Positions 24,531 through 32,965 of a DNA stretch of 61,871 nucleotides are shown piece by piece (position 1 is the first letter of the stretch; each line of letters starts with the position of its first letter). The position numbers were made by a program, and so were the translations under genes. Location: the NCBI RefSeq assembly GCF_018918045.1, contig NZ_JAHLPU010000006.1, forward strand, positions 1-61,871. The letters are read 5' to 3'. This DNA comes from Pseudoflavonifractor sp. MSJ-30 (GTDB lineage: Bacteria; Bacillota; Clostridia; Oscillospirales; Oscillospiraceae). The notes under the pieces are model-generated. The model was not told where the DNA came from. It worked only from the letters and a program-made list of their open reading frames with translations, and did not search any database.

Positions 24531-26498
24531 ATGAGATGTTCAAAATGTGGAGCGGAACTCTCGGAGGATACTAAGTTTTGCTCATACTGTGGAAATAAGG
24601 TTGAAATGCCACCGAAACAGGAAAATGTATCAGAAGAAGATATTCCACCAATTTCATTGGATGAACAGGTGCAAGATTTTCAGAATCAGAAAGAGCCGCC
24701 GAAATCCTTAGCGGACAGAATGAGGGAAAAAGCTTCCGCCAAATGGGGAAAGCTGAGTACATACGGAAAGATTGCGACTGTGGCGATAGTTGTATTTGCC
24801 CTGCTTTTCATTGTGGCACTATTATCAGAAAAAACTGCGGCAACCATTATCGCTGTTCTCCAAATTGCTTTAGCTGTCGTTGCTGTTCTTATGCACAGAG
24901 GAATAATCAAAATCGAGCAGAAAAAGGTTTGGCTCAAATGGCTTCTGTTAGGAATTGCTGCTTTGCTTACGGTTCTGAACGTCATGAGCTATTCTTGGGG
25001 GACAGCGAACAAGAATAAACCAACCCCTAACCAAACCTCTGATACTTCCATAGCTGCCGTATCTGTTGCTGCTCCTTATGGAGCAGCTGAGTGCTTAGAA
25101 CAGGATTATACGACAATTCAGGCTGCTTTTTACGCTGCTGGCTTTACGAACATTGAAGCTGAGAAAGTTGAAGACCTGCAAGCTACCGACGTAGATAAGG
25201 CGAATACGATTGATGCGATTTCGGTGGGCGGCAAAACAGATTTCACAAAAGAGCAAGAGTTCCAATCCGATGATGAAGTTCTCATTCGTTATCACGGTTA
25301 TGCAAAGTGTAACGTCAAAATCCATGTTGATTTCGTCCCGAACCTGATTTTCAGCAAGTATGACGTGAATCTGCTTCTGAACGGAATTGAACAAGGAACG
25401 CTGACGCATGGAGAGGATCAGGATTTTGAGCTTTCCATTGATCCGGGTGAATATACCCTTACTTTTGAAAGCGACGAGTCATCCACGGTAAAGGGTGAGG
25501 TTACACTGACGGTAGATTGTGATGTCGAGGCTTCTTATAAAATTGCGTGTTCCAGTGATAAAGTGTCTGTTGAAACGCTGTATGTGGATCGCCTGATGGA
25601 ATTAGCTGACGGCGAAGTAAAGCTTGATGTGGCAGCCTCTGAGTATAAGCATAAAAAATATGAGGATGTTGCAGCCGCACTTAAAACGTTGGGCTTTACC
25701 AATATTAAATACGAAGTCCTGTATGATATTGTCTTGGGCTGGACAGATGACGGCGAAGTCGAGAGCGTGAGCATTGCTGACAAAACTGACTTCAATCGCG
25801 GAGATGTGTTCCCTGCTGATGCTGAAATTGTTATCACATACCATATGCCGGAAGACGATGATCCTTCCAACATTACTATGGCAAAAAGCTCCGATGCATA
25901 TGATGGAATGAATTACGTTGATGTCGAGCAAGCGTTCAGAGATATGGGCTTTACCAATATCGAGCTTGGCGAAGTTACAACGGAAAGCACTTCTCACGCG
26001 GATGGCGAAGTGATGCTTGTTGAGATTGATGGTTGGTCATTCAATGCTGGAGATTCATTTAAGCCCGACAAAAAGGTTTATATCAAGTATTACCATGTTG
26101 AAGAGCCTGAGATTATTGAAAGTATTACTGCTGACAATAACAGCGACTTTGCTGCTATTTTGACCGCGGAGTATGTTGATCCTGAAAAGCAGGCAGCCTT
26201 TATTTCGGCGTATAAAGGAAAAGTGGTAGAATTTGACTGCATTGTTTTGAATCTGGAACAGAACGGAAACTATAAAACGAGATATAATTATATCTTAGTG
26301 CCTGGTGAAGATGCGGATCATATTGGTGCCGCCCTGTTCTACCTTGAAGATATGGGTATGTTTGATTTTAAGTGGGATAATGCGACACGCCCGGAATACT
26401 TGACTGTCGGTTCAAAAATTAGGCTTCAGGCAGAGGTTGTAACAGGCGATGATTCGCTGTACATTTATCTAAAGCCCGTGTGTACTTGGGGAAGATAA
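24531..26498 (+). CDS. Zinc-ribbon membrane protein with PASTA-like repeats and DUF4839-like C-terminus
   Basis: A 655-residue protein: zinc ribbon at residues 3-20 (CSKCG...CSYCG), acidic linker, about three transmembrane segments (78-150), then a large outer part. That part has three related repeats, each with a (D/E)V-x-A-(A/L)-GFTNI pattern like PASTA domains. A beta-sandwich-like section (about 280-340) is inserted after the first, and a C-terminal OB-like DUF4839-type domain follows. Third gene of the cargo operon, 14 bases after the SPFH gene. PASTA-like repeats often bind cell-wall fragments; the ligand here is unknown. Confidence 0.68.
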   Translation: MRCSKCGAELSEDTKFCSYCGNKVEMPPKQENVSEEDIPPISLDEQVQDFQNQKEPPKSLADRMREKASAKWGKLSTYGKIATVAIVVFALLFIVALLSEKTAATIIAVLQIALAVVAVLMHRGIIKIEQKKVWLKWLLLGIAALLTVLNVMSYSWGTANKNKPTPNQTSDTSIAAVSVAAPYGAAECLEQDYTTIQAAFYAAGFTNIEAEKVEDLQATDVDKANTIDAISVGGKTDFTKEQEFQSDDEVLIRYHGYAKCNVKIHVDFVPNLIFSKYDVNLLLNGIEQGTLTHGEDQDFELSIDPGEYTLTFESDESSTVKGEVTLTVDCDVEASYKIACSSDKVSVETLYVDRLMELADGEVKLDVAASEYKHKKYEDVAAALKTLGFTNIKYEVLYDIVLGWTDDGEVESVSIADKTDFNRGDVFPADAEIVITYHMPEDDDPSNITMAKSSDAYDGMNYVDVEQAFRDMGFTNIELGEVTTESTSHADGEVMLVEIDGWSFNAGDSFKPDKKVYIKYYHVEEPEIIESITADNNSDFAAILTAEYVDPEKQAAFISAYKGKVVEFDCIVLNLEQNGNYKTRYNYILVPGEDADHIGAALFYLEDMGMFDFKWDNATRPEYLTVGSKIRLQAEVVTGDDSLYIYLKPVCTWGR

Positions 26499-26537
26499 TG
26501 CTGCGCTAATCTGCGCACATTATCAGCACTCGTTAAA

Positions 26538-26590
26538 AGCCGCTGTAACTTTCATCCCGGCGGGGGATAGTTACAGCGGCTTTTTATTTT
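26538..26590 (+). terminator. Terminator of the cargo operon
   Basis: A 13-bp stem, AGCCGCTGTAACT and AGTTACAGCGGCT, followed by TTTTTATTTT. It isolates the cargo from the transfer region. Confidence 0.9.
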
Positions 26591-26684
26591 CAAGCTGTGC
26601 AAAGAAACTGATTTTTCAGGTTGTATATGCACCTGCGAGGAAAATGAGGGATTTCAAAGGGAGCATCCCTTTGACGCTAGGTTT

Positions 26685-26755
26685 CCAATAGGGGCGCGAG
26701 CATCCCTGTTGGCACACGATTTTCCGTAGGAAAGTCTAGTGTGTTATACCTTTGC
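26685..26755 (+). other. oriT: Predicted oriT of the MobV type
   Basis: CACACGATTTTC (26713-26724) pairs imperfectly with GAAAGTCTAGTGTG (26730-26743), followed by TTATAC. TAGTGTG/TTATAC matches the nick region of pMV158-family (MobV) origins, where MobM cuts between G and T, so the predicted nick is 26743/26744. Two more stem-loops lie just upstream (26657-26673 and 26685-26712). The matching MobV relaxase is encoded at 30711-31691. The 467-base gap 26499-26965 holds the terminator, this oriT and the palindrome at 26851. Confidence 0.75.
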
Positions 26756-26850
26756 TTCCGGCTGACGCGGGAAAGGGGCTGGCTTCGCCATCTGCTGTAC
26801 GGCAGATAGCGGTTGGCGGACACTTTTCTGCGTCAGTAGGACAGGCGGAT

Positions 26851-26874
26851 TTTGTGACACCAAGGTGACACAAA
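26851..26874. promoter_or_regulatory. Imperfect 11-bp palindrome, possible operator
   Basis: TTTGTGACACC and GGTGACACAAA are separated by AA, with one mispaired position. It also reads as a GTGACAC direct repeat. It lies between the oriT and the regulator gene's 3' end; who binds it is unknown. Confidence 0.45.
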
Positions 26875-26965
26875 TGCAGGATTTTTGAGAAGCAAAATCC
26901 GACTGGCCGGAGAAGGAAGCAGAGGTATATACAGCCCTCGTCCCGCCGCAGCGCCGCTCCCCGTT

Positions 26966-27808
26966 TCAGCGTTTTTTCCGTTTCCCCTTACCGTGGGTCA
27001 TGGTCGTTTTCCCGCGCTGGCTGATAGGGCTTTTCATATGCTTGGACTTCTTGAGGATTCCAATCAGCGAAACAAACTCTTCTTTCGTGAGCGTGTCGTA
27101 ATCAATGCCAAGTGTTGCAAGGTATGCGCGAATTTTCTTTTCCTCGGAGCTGCCCTCAAAGTGTACGGCCTCCAACAACTGCTTCTGCACAGCGGCGGCA
27201 GACAGCTCATCGTCTGCGGTCAGAGCATCCGCCCTGTGTCCCTCCCGGATGTCCTGCAGGATACTGCTCAGATCATCTGCAACGAGATGTCCGAAATATT
27301 CTTCTTCCTGTATCTGCGCTGCTTTCAGAGTATGGAGGTACAGATCATTGGCTTCCTCGCCATGCTCAATCAGAACCATCTGGCGGGTGGCTTCCAGCAC
27401 GGTGTTCATATCCTTGATTCGCATATCCGCGATCCGGTCAACGTAAATTTCTGCATCCAGCATGAAACGCTGAAAATCCCTGTGGCAGATCAGCTCCGAC
27501 AGCAGCCGGTGGTTGAACTTGCCCGCACTCAATACATCAATCGCATCATCACTCAAATGCAGCTCATGCAGAGCTGTGTTTGGGTGATTTTTTATTTCTG
27601 TCCGTCCCATCAGATAGTCAGAAGAAACGCCATAGTAGTCTGCCAGCATTGAAATGCTGTACGGGCTGATGTCCTTGCCGTTATCCGATTCATATTTGCC
27701 AAGCGCGGATTTTGAGATGCCAACCTCAGCGGAAAGCTGCTCTAAGGTCAGCTTGCGCTCTACTCGCAAATCCTTCAAACGCTCTCCGATTGTCAGCTTA
27801 ACCTGCAT
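26966..27808 (-). CDS. HTH transcriptional regulator of the mobile element
   Basis: A 280-residue protein with an N-terminal Xre-type HTH (residues about 8-70, LSAEVGISKSALGKYESD) and a long conserved helical part of unknown function, ending in a basic tail. A close homologue is at 41382-42221 and a fragment at 38179-38330, so several related elements have passed through here. It is transcribed away from the primase and helicase genes. The ATG has GGAGGTGGG upstream. Control of element replication or transfer is inferred. Confidence 0.8.
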   Translation of the reverse strand: MQVKLTIGERLKDLRVERKLTLEQLSAEVGISKSALGKYESDNGKDISPYSISMLADYYGVSSDYLMGRTEIKNHPNTALHELHLSDDAIDVLSAGKFNHRLLSELICHRDFQRFMLDAEIYVDRIADMRIKDMNTVLEATRQMVLIEHGEEANDLYLHTLKAAQIQEEEYFGHLVADDLSSILQDIREGHRADALTADDELSAAAVQKQLLEAVHFEGSSEEKKIRAYLATLGIDYDTLTKEEFVSLIGILKKSKHMKSPISQRGKTTMTHGKGKRKKR

Positions 27809-27893
27809 ATACCCACCTCCATTTCGGCGTTTCTTGTATTATATCATGATTTTTCTTTTTGTGTCTAAAAGCGTGGAAAAATCCGTCTTCTCC

Positions 27894-27931
27894 CCCACTT
27901 TTCCTTCCTCTCGGATATACGGGAAAGTGGG
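27894..27931 (+). terminator. Hairpin in the 320-base gap before the primase gene
   Basis: CCCACTTTTCC faces GGGAAAGTGGG and is followed on the plus strand by TGTTTTCTT. The rest of the gap 27809-28128 holds a minus-strand TATAAT (27843-27838) for the regulator. I see no gene in it. Confidence 0.45.
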
Positions 27932-28112
27932 TGTTTTCTTACTAAAATTTAGACGTAAACCACGCAGTACATTGAAAACTTCATGACCGTCCGATGGGAT
28001 ATGTTTTCCGGCGAAGTACCGCATTCTGCGTACCAAGGAGAACGAAACGCCGGAGTGAGATTCTCGGGCAGGAACGGCATCGGGCAGAACGGCAACACTC
28101 AAAATATTTTTC

Positions 28113-28120
28113 AAAGGAGG
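28113..28120 (+). promoter_or_regulatory. Ribosome binding site placing an AUC start
   Basis: AAAGGAGG lies 8 bases before an in-frame ATC at 28129, and 32 bases before the first ATG at 28153, which has no binding site of its own. Confidence 0.55.
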
Positions 28121-28128
28121 AACCAAGT

Positions 28129-28749
28129 ATCAATTTATTTGCACAAATCAAAATGGCGGTTTCCGTGAAAGAAGCTGCCGAACACTACGGGTTGAAAATC
28201 GGGCGCGGCGACATGGCCTGCTGCCCCTTCCACAATGACCGTACGCCCAGCATGAAGCTGAACGAGGATTACTTTTACTGCTTCGGTTGCGGGGCAACTG
28301 GTGACGTGATCGACTTTGTGGCAAGACTGTTCAATCTGAGCAGCTATGCGGCAGCACAGAAGCTGGCGTATGACTTCGGGATCGATCCGGACAAGCCCCC
28401 TGCTGCGGCAGCGCTGAGAAAACCGAAATACCCGCTGGCAAAAGCGTTCCAGAGAGAGGAACTGCATTGTCGGCGGGTATTGTGCGATTATCTGCACCTT
28501 CTGGAAAACTGGAAGGTGCAGCACGCACCCAAATCACCGGATGATACCATTGACGATTGTTTTGTGGAAGCCTGCCAGATGCTTGATTATATCGAGGATC
28601 TGGTAGATATTTTAACCTTTGCAGATTTGGAGGTTCGTTTGAAAACCGTGGATATGCTCCAAAAGGACGGCATGATTGACCGGCTGGAAGAACGCCTGAA
28701 ACGGCTCGAAAAGGAGGTAGATGCCCATGACAAAACGAAAATCGGTTGA
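28129..28749 (+). CDS. CHC2 zinc-finger primase-like protein
   Basis: About 206 residues if the ATC at 28129 is the start, 198 from the ATG at 28153. The zinc finger of DnaG-type primases is clear (CPFH...YCFGCGATGDVIDF). The Toprim catalytic domain is absent, so it is a primase zinc-binding protein working with the helicase that follows. The N-terminal residues after the ATC (NLFAQIK) look like the usual start of such proteins, which supports the unusual start codon. Its end overlaps the helicase gene by 23 bases. Confidence 0.75.
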   Translation: MNLFAQIKMAVSVKEAAEHYGLKIGRGDMACCPFHNDRTPSMKLNEDYFYCFGCGATGDVIDFVARLFNLSSYAAAQKLAYDFGIDPDKPPAAAALRKPKYPLAKAFQREELHCRRVLCDYLHLLENWKVQHAPKSPDDTIDDCFVEACQMLDYIEDLVDILTFADLEVRLKTVDMLQKDGMIDRLEERLKRLEKEVDAHDKTKIG

Positions 28750-30097
28750 CACGAATGCCCCTGTCTGGTTTGACGGCACAAATATCAATGAGGCGCTGTT
28801 CTGCGACGAGTTTCTGAGCAGCCGGAAAATTATCTTTGCCAACGGTGCATTTTTTACGCCGGATGGCAGAGTGACCGACGATCTGCCGCTTCGCGGTGAA
28901 ATCTACGAGGAGCTGAAATGCTGCGCCGTGAACAACATCCCCCGCAAGATCACCAACATTCTGGAAGTGATGAAGCTGGCGGCTCATGTAGAGGATTTCG
29001 CGCCGGAATCGGATCGGATTCATCTGGCAAACGGCACGTTGAAGCTGGACGGCAGCTTTACCGAGGGCAGACCGGACATTGTACGCAGCAGACTGCCGGT
29101 AGCATACTGCCCGGATGCCCCAGCGCCTGAACAATGGTTTTCTTTTCTGGACGGGCTTTTGTATGCAGAGGACATCCCTACCTTGCAGGAGTTTATCGGC
29201 TATTGTCTGATTCCCAGCAATAAGGGACAGCGGATGATGGTGATGAAAGGAAACGGCGGCGAGGGAAAGTCGCAGATCGGCGCAGTGCTGGGCGCACTGC
29301 TCGGCAGCAACATGAAAGACGGCAGTATCGGGAAGATTTCCGAAAATCGGTTTGCCCGTGCCGATCTGGAACACATTCTGCTGTGCGTGGATGATGATAT
29401 GCGGATGGAGGCGCTGCGGCAGACCAATTATGTGAAATCCATCGTGACCGCCCAAGGCAAAATGGATCTTGAACGAAAGGGCAAGCAGAGCTATCAGGGC
29501 TGGATGTTTGCCCGCCTGCTGGCATTCTCCAACGGCGATCTGCAAGCGCTCTATGACCGGAGCGACGGCTTTTACCGCAGACAGCTTGTGCTGACCACCA
29601 AGGAAAAGCCTGCCGGACGGGTGGACGATCCTGACCTTGCTGAAAAGATGAAAGCAGAGGCCGAGGGCATCTTCCTGTGGGCGTTTGAGGGCTTGCAGCG
29701 GCTTGTCGCCAACAACTTCAAGTTCACGGAAAGCCAGCGCACGCGAGATAACCGGGAGGCAGTCAAGAGGGATAACAACAACGTCTTTGATTTTCTGGAA
29801 TCGGAGGGCTACATCCGGCTGAAAGCAGACTGTACCATCAGCTCTAAAGACTTGTACGAAATTTACCGGATGTGGTGTGAGGAAAACAACCTGACGCCGC
29901 TGAAACGTCGCAGCTTCAGCGACAGTGTGATTGCGAACCAAAGCAAGTACAATCTGGAATATTGCAACAAGATCACGAATGCCGCCGGTCGGCGGGTATG
30001 GGGCTTCTTCGGAATTGAAGCGGTTACCAGACCCAATATAAACGGGTTTTCCGATGTTTCAGAGCGTACGTACGTACCGGAAGGATGGCGGGATTGA
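28727..30097 (+). CDS. P4-type DNA primase/helicase (D5-like ATPase)
   Basis: A 456-residue superfamily 3-like helicase. Walker A is GNGGEGKS (175-182) and an acidic Walker B is VDDD (221-224), with the D5_N-like region before and a winged-helix-like C-terminus. Phage P4 alpha-type proteins start replication of satellite elements. With the CHC2 protein it forms a split primase-helicase. Two ATGs compete (28721, 28727); the second has the better spacing from AAGGAGG. Autonomous replication of the excised element is inferred. Confidence 0.82.
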   Translation: MTKRKSVDTNAPVWFDGTNINEALFCDEFLSSRKIIFANGAFFTPDGRVTDDLPLRGEIYEELKCCAVNNIPRKITNILEVMKLAAHVEDFAPESDRIHLANGTLKLDGSFTEGRPDIVRSRLPVAYCPDAPAPEQWFSFLDGLLYAEDIPTLQEFIGYCLIPSNKGQRMMVMKGNGGEGKSQIGAVLGALLGSNMKDGSIGKISENRFARADLEHILLCVDDDMRMEALRQTNYVKSIVTAQGKMDLERKGKQSYQGWMFARLLAFSNGDLQALYDRSDGFYRRQLVLTTKEKPAGRVDDPDLAEKMKAEAEGIFLWAFEGLQRLVANNFKFTESQRTRDNREAVKRDNNNVFDFLESEGYIRLKADCTISSKDLYEIYRMWCEENNLTPLKRRSFSDSVIANQSKYNLEYCNKITNAAGRRVWGFFGIEAVTRPNINGFSDVSERTYVPEGWRD

Positions 30098-30129
30098 TTT
30101 TGCCCGCCGCGCCGTGTACGTATGTACGC
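30064..30129. repeat. Long hairpin across the helicase stop codon
   Basis: GCGTACGTACGTAC (30064-30077) pairs with GTACGTATGTACGC (30116-30129) with one mismatch, and GGCGGG/CCCGCC pair inside it. It could act as a terminator or a replication or recombination site. Confidence 0.55.
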
Positions 30130-30494
30130 AGCGCTTTGCCCCAAACGCCGCTATATAGGGAAAATGCTGATCGGCAGAGCCTATATTTTTTGGGGGGAAA
30201 ATCAAGGTAAGTGAAATTCGCAAAGTTTTTGACCGACGGCAGAAATAGTTTCACGGAATCGCGCTTCTCGGAACAGGAAAGCCAGTGCGCTGAAACGTGT
30301 GGAATCACACGGTTTGAGGTCAAGTCACGCGGAACAGAAAAAACGGTAGGTGTCATCTGTGGACAGGACATCATACCGGCGATTCTGAGCGGATTTTATC
30401 ACAGCAGAGTATTTTACCAGACAGCGAAGCGGATGCGTCGGAGGACGTACCTGCTTCGCTGTTTTATGATCTGAATTTTGGAGGGAATTTGAAT
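30098..30494. other. Gap between helicase and mobilization genes
   Basis: Holds the right arm of the hairpin above and a terminator-like stem at 30421-30466. An open frame at 30211-30474 (87 codons) has no convincing ribosome site and no recognisable domain. The segment also contains a CGTGTGGAATCACACG palindrome (about 30296-30311). It may be a leader or accessory site. Confidence 0.4.
30421..30466 (+). terminator. Terminator-like hairpin before the mobilization genes
   Basis: ACAGCGAAGC and GCTTCGCTGT form a 10-bp stem with a 22-base loop, followed by TTTTA. Confidence 0.5.
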
Positions 30495-30710
30495 ATGAAT
30501 GTACGCAACGAAATCAAGGCGCAGATTGTCCGCACCGGTTTTACCATGCAGGAGGTTGTTGACCTCTTGCATGACGAATATGGCTGGTCAGACAGTGTTT
30601 CCAACCTGTCTGCCAAACTGCAAAGGGAGAGCATCCGCTACAAAGAAGTCACGGAACTGGCTGATGTGCTGGGTTATGACCTCGTATGGCAGAAACGGAG
30701 GGAGAGATAA
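30495..30710 (+). CDS. Small DUF6471-like mobilization accessory protein
   Basis: A 71-residue HTH-like protein (NEIKAQIVRTGFTMQEVVDLL...LADVLGYDLVWQ) resembling DUF6471. The ATG at 30495 has GGAGGG 9 bases upstream. Its stop directly abuts the MobV relaxase start, so the pair is coupled. A role as oriT accessory or regulator is inferred. Confidence 0.7.
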   Translation: MNVRNEIKAQIVRTGFTMQEVVDLLHDEYGWSDSVSNLSAKLQRESIRYKEVTELADVLGYDLVWQKRRER

Positions 30711-31691
30711 ATGAGTAAGCCGCAGTTTGCCATCCTTCGCTTTGACAAGTACAAAGGCCCGGAGATTTCCAATATTGAGACGCACAATGAGCGCACCAAA
30801 GAAAATTATGCCAGCAATCCAGACATCGATAAGAGCCGCAGCCACTTGAATTTTCACCTGATTACGCCGGAACAAAAATACCGGGCAGAGGCAGAGCGAC
30901 AGATCAAGGAGGTCGGTTGCCGCACCCGCTCGGACAGCGTGCGTGTGGTGGAAGCACTTGTAACCGCAACGCCAGAGTTCTTCAAAGGAAAGAAGAAAGA
31001 CGATATCAAAGCCTATTTTCAGGAAGCGTTGAACTTCATCAAGCAAAACCAGAAGCCAGAAACAATCATATCCGCCGTGGTGCATATGGACGAGAAAACG
31101 CCCCATATGCACCTTTCTTTTGTCCCGCTGACGGAGGACGGACGGCTCAGTGCCAAAGAGATTGTCGGCAACAAGAAAAAGCTGACGCAGTGGCAGGACA
31201 GGTTTTGGGCGCATATGGTGAAGAAATATCCCGATCTGGAGCGGGGCGAGAGCGCCAGCGAAACCGGGCGCGACCATATCCCGCCGAGGGTGTTCAAAGA
31301 GATGACACGCCTGACCAAGCAGAAAGCCAAGTTAGAAGAATTGCTTGCAGGCATCAATGCGTTCAATGCCAAGGGAAAAGCGGCAGAAATCGGCGCATTT
31401 TTGGACAAGTATATTCCGGCTGTGGAGCAGATGCACACGACATTGAAAAAGTACAATGCAGCGTTTACCGCCACGACCGCCGAGAACAAAAAGCTGAAAA
31501 AGAAAACGGAGCAGTTGGAGCAGTCGCTGGACAAAGCCACGCAGGAAAGCACCTTGAAAAAGCTGGCCGATGCCAAACTGCACCGGGACTATGAGGATGC
31601 TGTCGCCATGTTGGATCGTATTCCGAAGGAAGTGCTGGCGGCATATACGCACAGAACGGAGAAAGAGAGGGAGACTGCCTATGGTAGATGA
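30711..31691 (+). CDS. MobV family relaxase (Pre/Mob)
   Basis: A 326-residue plasmid recombination/mobilization protein. The HNER motif at residues 25-28 holds the presumed catalytic histidine, as in MobM. The metal-binding motif HMDEKTPHMH spans 125-134. A coiled-coil C-terminal half (about 205-290) is typical of MobV. It nicks oriT and pilots the strand to a helper conjugation machine. The oriT at 26685-26755 fits it, about 4 kb upstream. Confidence 0.9.
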   Translation: MSKPQFAILRFDKYKGPEISNIETHNERTKENYASNPDIDKSRSHLNFHLITPEQKYRAEAERQIKEVGCRTRSDSVRVVEALVTATPEFFKGKKKDDIKAYFQEALNFIKQNQKPETIISAVVHMDEKTPHMHLSFVPLTEDGRLSAKEIVGNKKKLTQWQDRFWAHMVKKYPDLERGESASETGRDHIPPRVFKEMTRLTKQKAKLEELLAGINAFNAKGKAAEIGAFLDKYIPAVEQMHTTLKKYNAAFTATTAENKKLKKKTEQLEQSLDKATQESTLKKLADAKLHRDYEDAVAMLDRIPKEVLAAYTHRTEKERETAYGR

Positions 31692-31857
31692 ATGGAGCGG
31701 CTTCGCCGCTTTGCTGGCAAATTTGATTGAAAAGTATGCCGTGGTTCTGAATCTTGATGCGCTGCCCGATCTCGGCATAGAGGAATCCATGCCCGAAAAA
31801 GTCGAGGCAGATGATATGATTCACGAAAATAATATTGAATCAGTGAAAGCGGCATGA
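31681..31857 (+). CDS. Small hypothetical protein after the relaxase
   Basis: A 58-residue acidic protein whose ATG overlaps the last codons of the relaxase by 11 bases. It has GAGGGAG upstream. I do not recognise it. The overlap suggests translational coupling with mobilization. Confidence 0.5.
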   Translation: MVDEWSGFAALLANLIEKYAVVLNLDALPDLGIEESMPEKVEADDMIHENNIESVKAA

Positions 31858-31863
31858 TATAAT
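31835..31863 (+). promoter_or_regulatory. Promoter of the RhuM gene
   Basis: TTGAAT (31835-31840), 17-base spacer, TATAAT (31858-31863). A 14-bp perfect stem (31888-31919, loop AAAA, no U-run) lies in the leader. Confidence 0.75.
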
Positions 31864-31940
31864 TATCATGAAATAAGTGTCCAAACCGCCATTGCAGGAG
31901 CAAAAGCTCCTGCAATGGCAGAAAACGAGGTGAAGTAACC

Positions 31941-32951
31941 ATGGAACGCTGGGAGAATGAGCAGAACAATTCTGAAATGATGATTTATACCACAGAGGAT
32001 GGCTTGACAAAGATCGAAACGACCTTTGATGGCGATACGGTTTGGCTGTCCATTGACCAGATGGCGGAGCTGTTTCAGCGTGACAAATCTACCATTTCCA
32101 GACATATCAAGAACATTTTCGCTGAGGGCGAATTGAAGCGAGAAGCAGTTGTTGCAAATTTTGCAACAACTGCCGCTGACGGTAAGACTTATCAGGTGGA
32201 TTACTATAATCTCGATGTCATCATTTCTGTCGGCTACCGTGTGAAGTCTCAGCGCGGCGTGCAGTTTCGTATTTGGGCAACGGGGATTTTGAAGGAGTAT
32301 ATGCGAAAGGGCTTTGCTCTGGATGATGAGCGCCTGAAAAATCTGGGTGGCGGTGGATACTTCAAGGAGCTGCTGGAGCGTATCCGCGACATCCGCGCTT
32401 CCGAGAAGGTGTTTTACCGTCAGGTGCTTGAAATCTACGCGACCAGTATTGACTATGATCCCAAGGCGGAAATTTCCATTCAGTTTTTCAAAAAAGTCCA
32501 AAACAAGATTCATTATGCCATTCATGGACAAACAGCGGCGGAGGTCATTTATACGCGTGCCGATGCGGAGAAAGAGTTTATGGGCTTGACTACCTTTGCA
32601 GGCAGCCAGCCCACGCTGAAAGAGGCGGTAGTTGCCAAGAACTATCTGAACGAGAAAGAGCTTCGTGCTATGGGACAGCTTGTGTCCGGCTATCTGGATT
32701 TTGCGGAACGACAGGCAGAGCGAGAGCAGGCAATGACCATGCAGGACTGGTCGGAGCATCTTGATCGGATTTTGACTATGAGTGGAGAGCAGCTGCTGAT
32801 TGGCAACGGAAGTGTCAGCCATAAGCAGGCTATTGACAAGGCAACCGGCGAGTACAGAAAATACAAGGCCCGTACCCTCAGCGAAGTTGAGCGCGATTAT
32901 CTGGATTCCATCAAGTTGTTGGAGCAGAAAACGGTTAAAAAGCAAGGTTGA
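31941..32951 (+). CDS. rhuM: RhuM family protein
   Basis: A 336-residue protein of the virulence RhuM family. The N-terminal part (WLSIDQMAELFQRDKSTISRHI) is HTH-like, followed by the conserved core VDYYNLDVIISVGYRV and QFRIWATGILKEY. RhuM proteins are common on genomic islands, often near restriction systems; their function is not settled and toxin or Fic-like roles are suggested. It has its own promoter and ends 14 bases before the recombinase start. Confidence 0.85.
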   Translation: MERWENEQNNSEMMIYTTEDGLTKIETTFDGDTVWLSIDQMAELFQRDKSTISRHIKNIFAEGELKREAVVANFATTAADGKTYQVDYYNLDVIISVGYRVKSQRGVQFRIWATGILKEYMRKGFALDDERLKNLGGGGYFKELLERIRDIRASEKVFYRQVLEIYATSIDYDPKAEISIQFFKKVQNKIHYAIHGQTAAEVIYTRADAEKEFMGLTTFAGSQPTLKEAVVAKNYLNEKELRAMGQLVSGYLDFAERQAEREQAMTMQDWSEHLDRILTMSGEQLLIGNGSVSHKQAIDKATGEYRKYKARTLSEVERDYLDSIKLLEQKTVKKQG

Positions 32952-32965
32952 CCGAGGATATGACA

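Noticed and set aside
27994-28128. N-terminal extension of the CHC2 protein
   Set aside because: The frame is open, but its composition does not fit, and AAAGGAGG lies inside it, just before the ATC/ATG candidates.
30211-30474. An 87-codon gene before the mobilization genes
   Set aside because: No ribosome site, no known domain, and it runs through a terminator-like hairpin. Kept only as part of the gap description.
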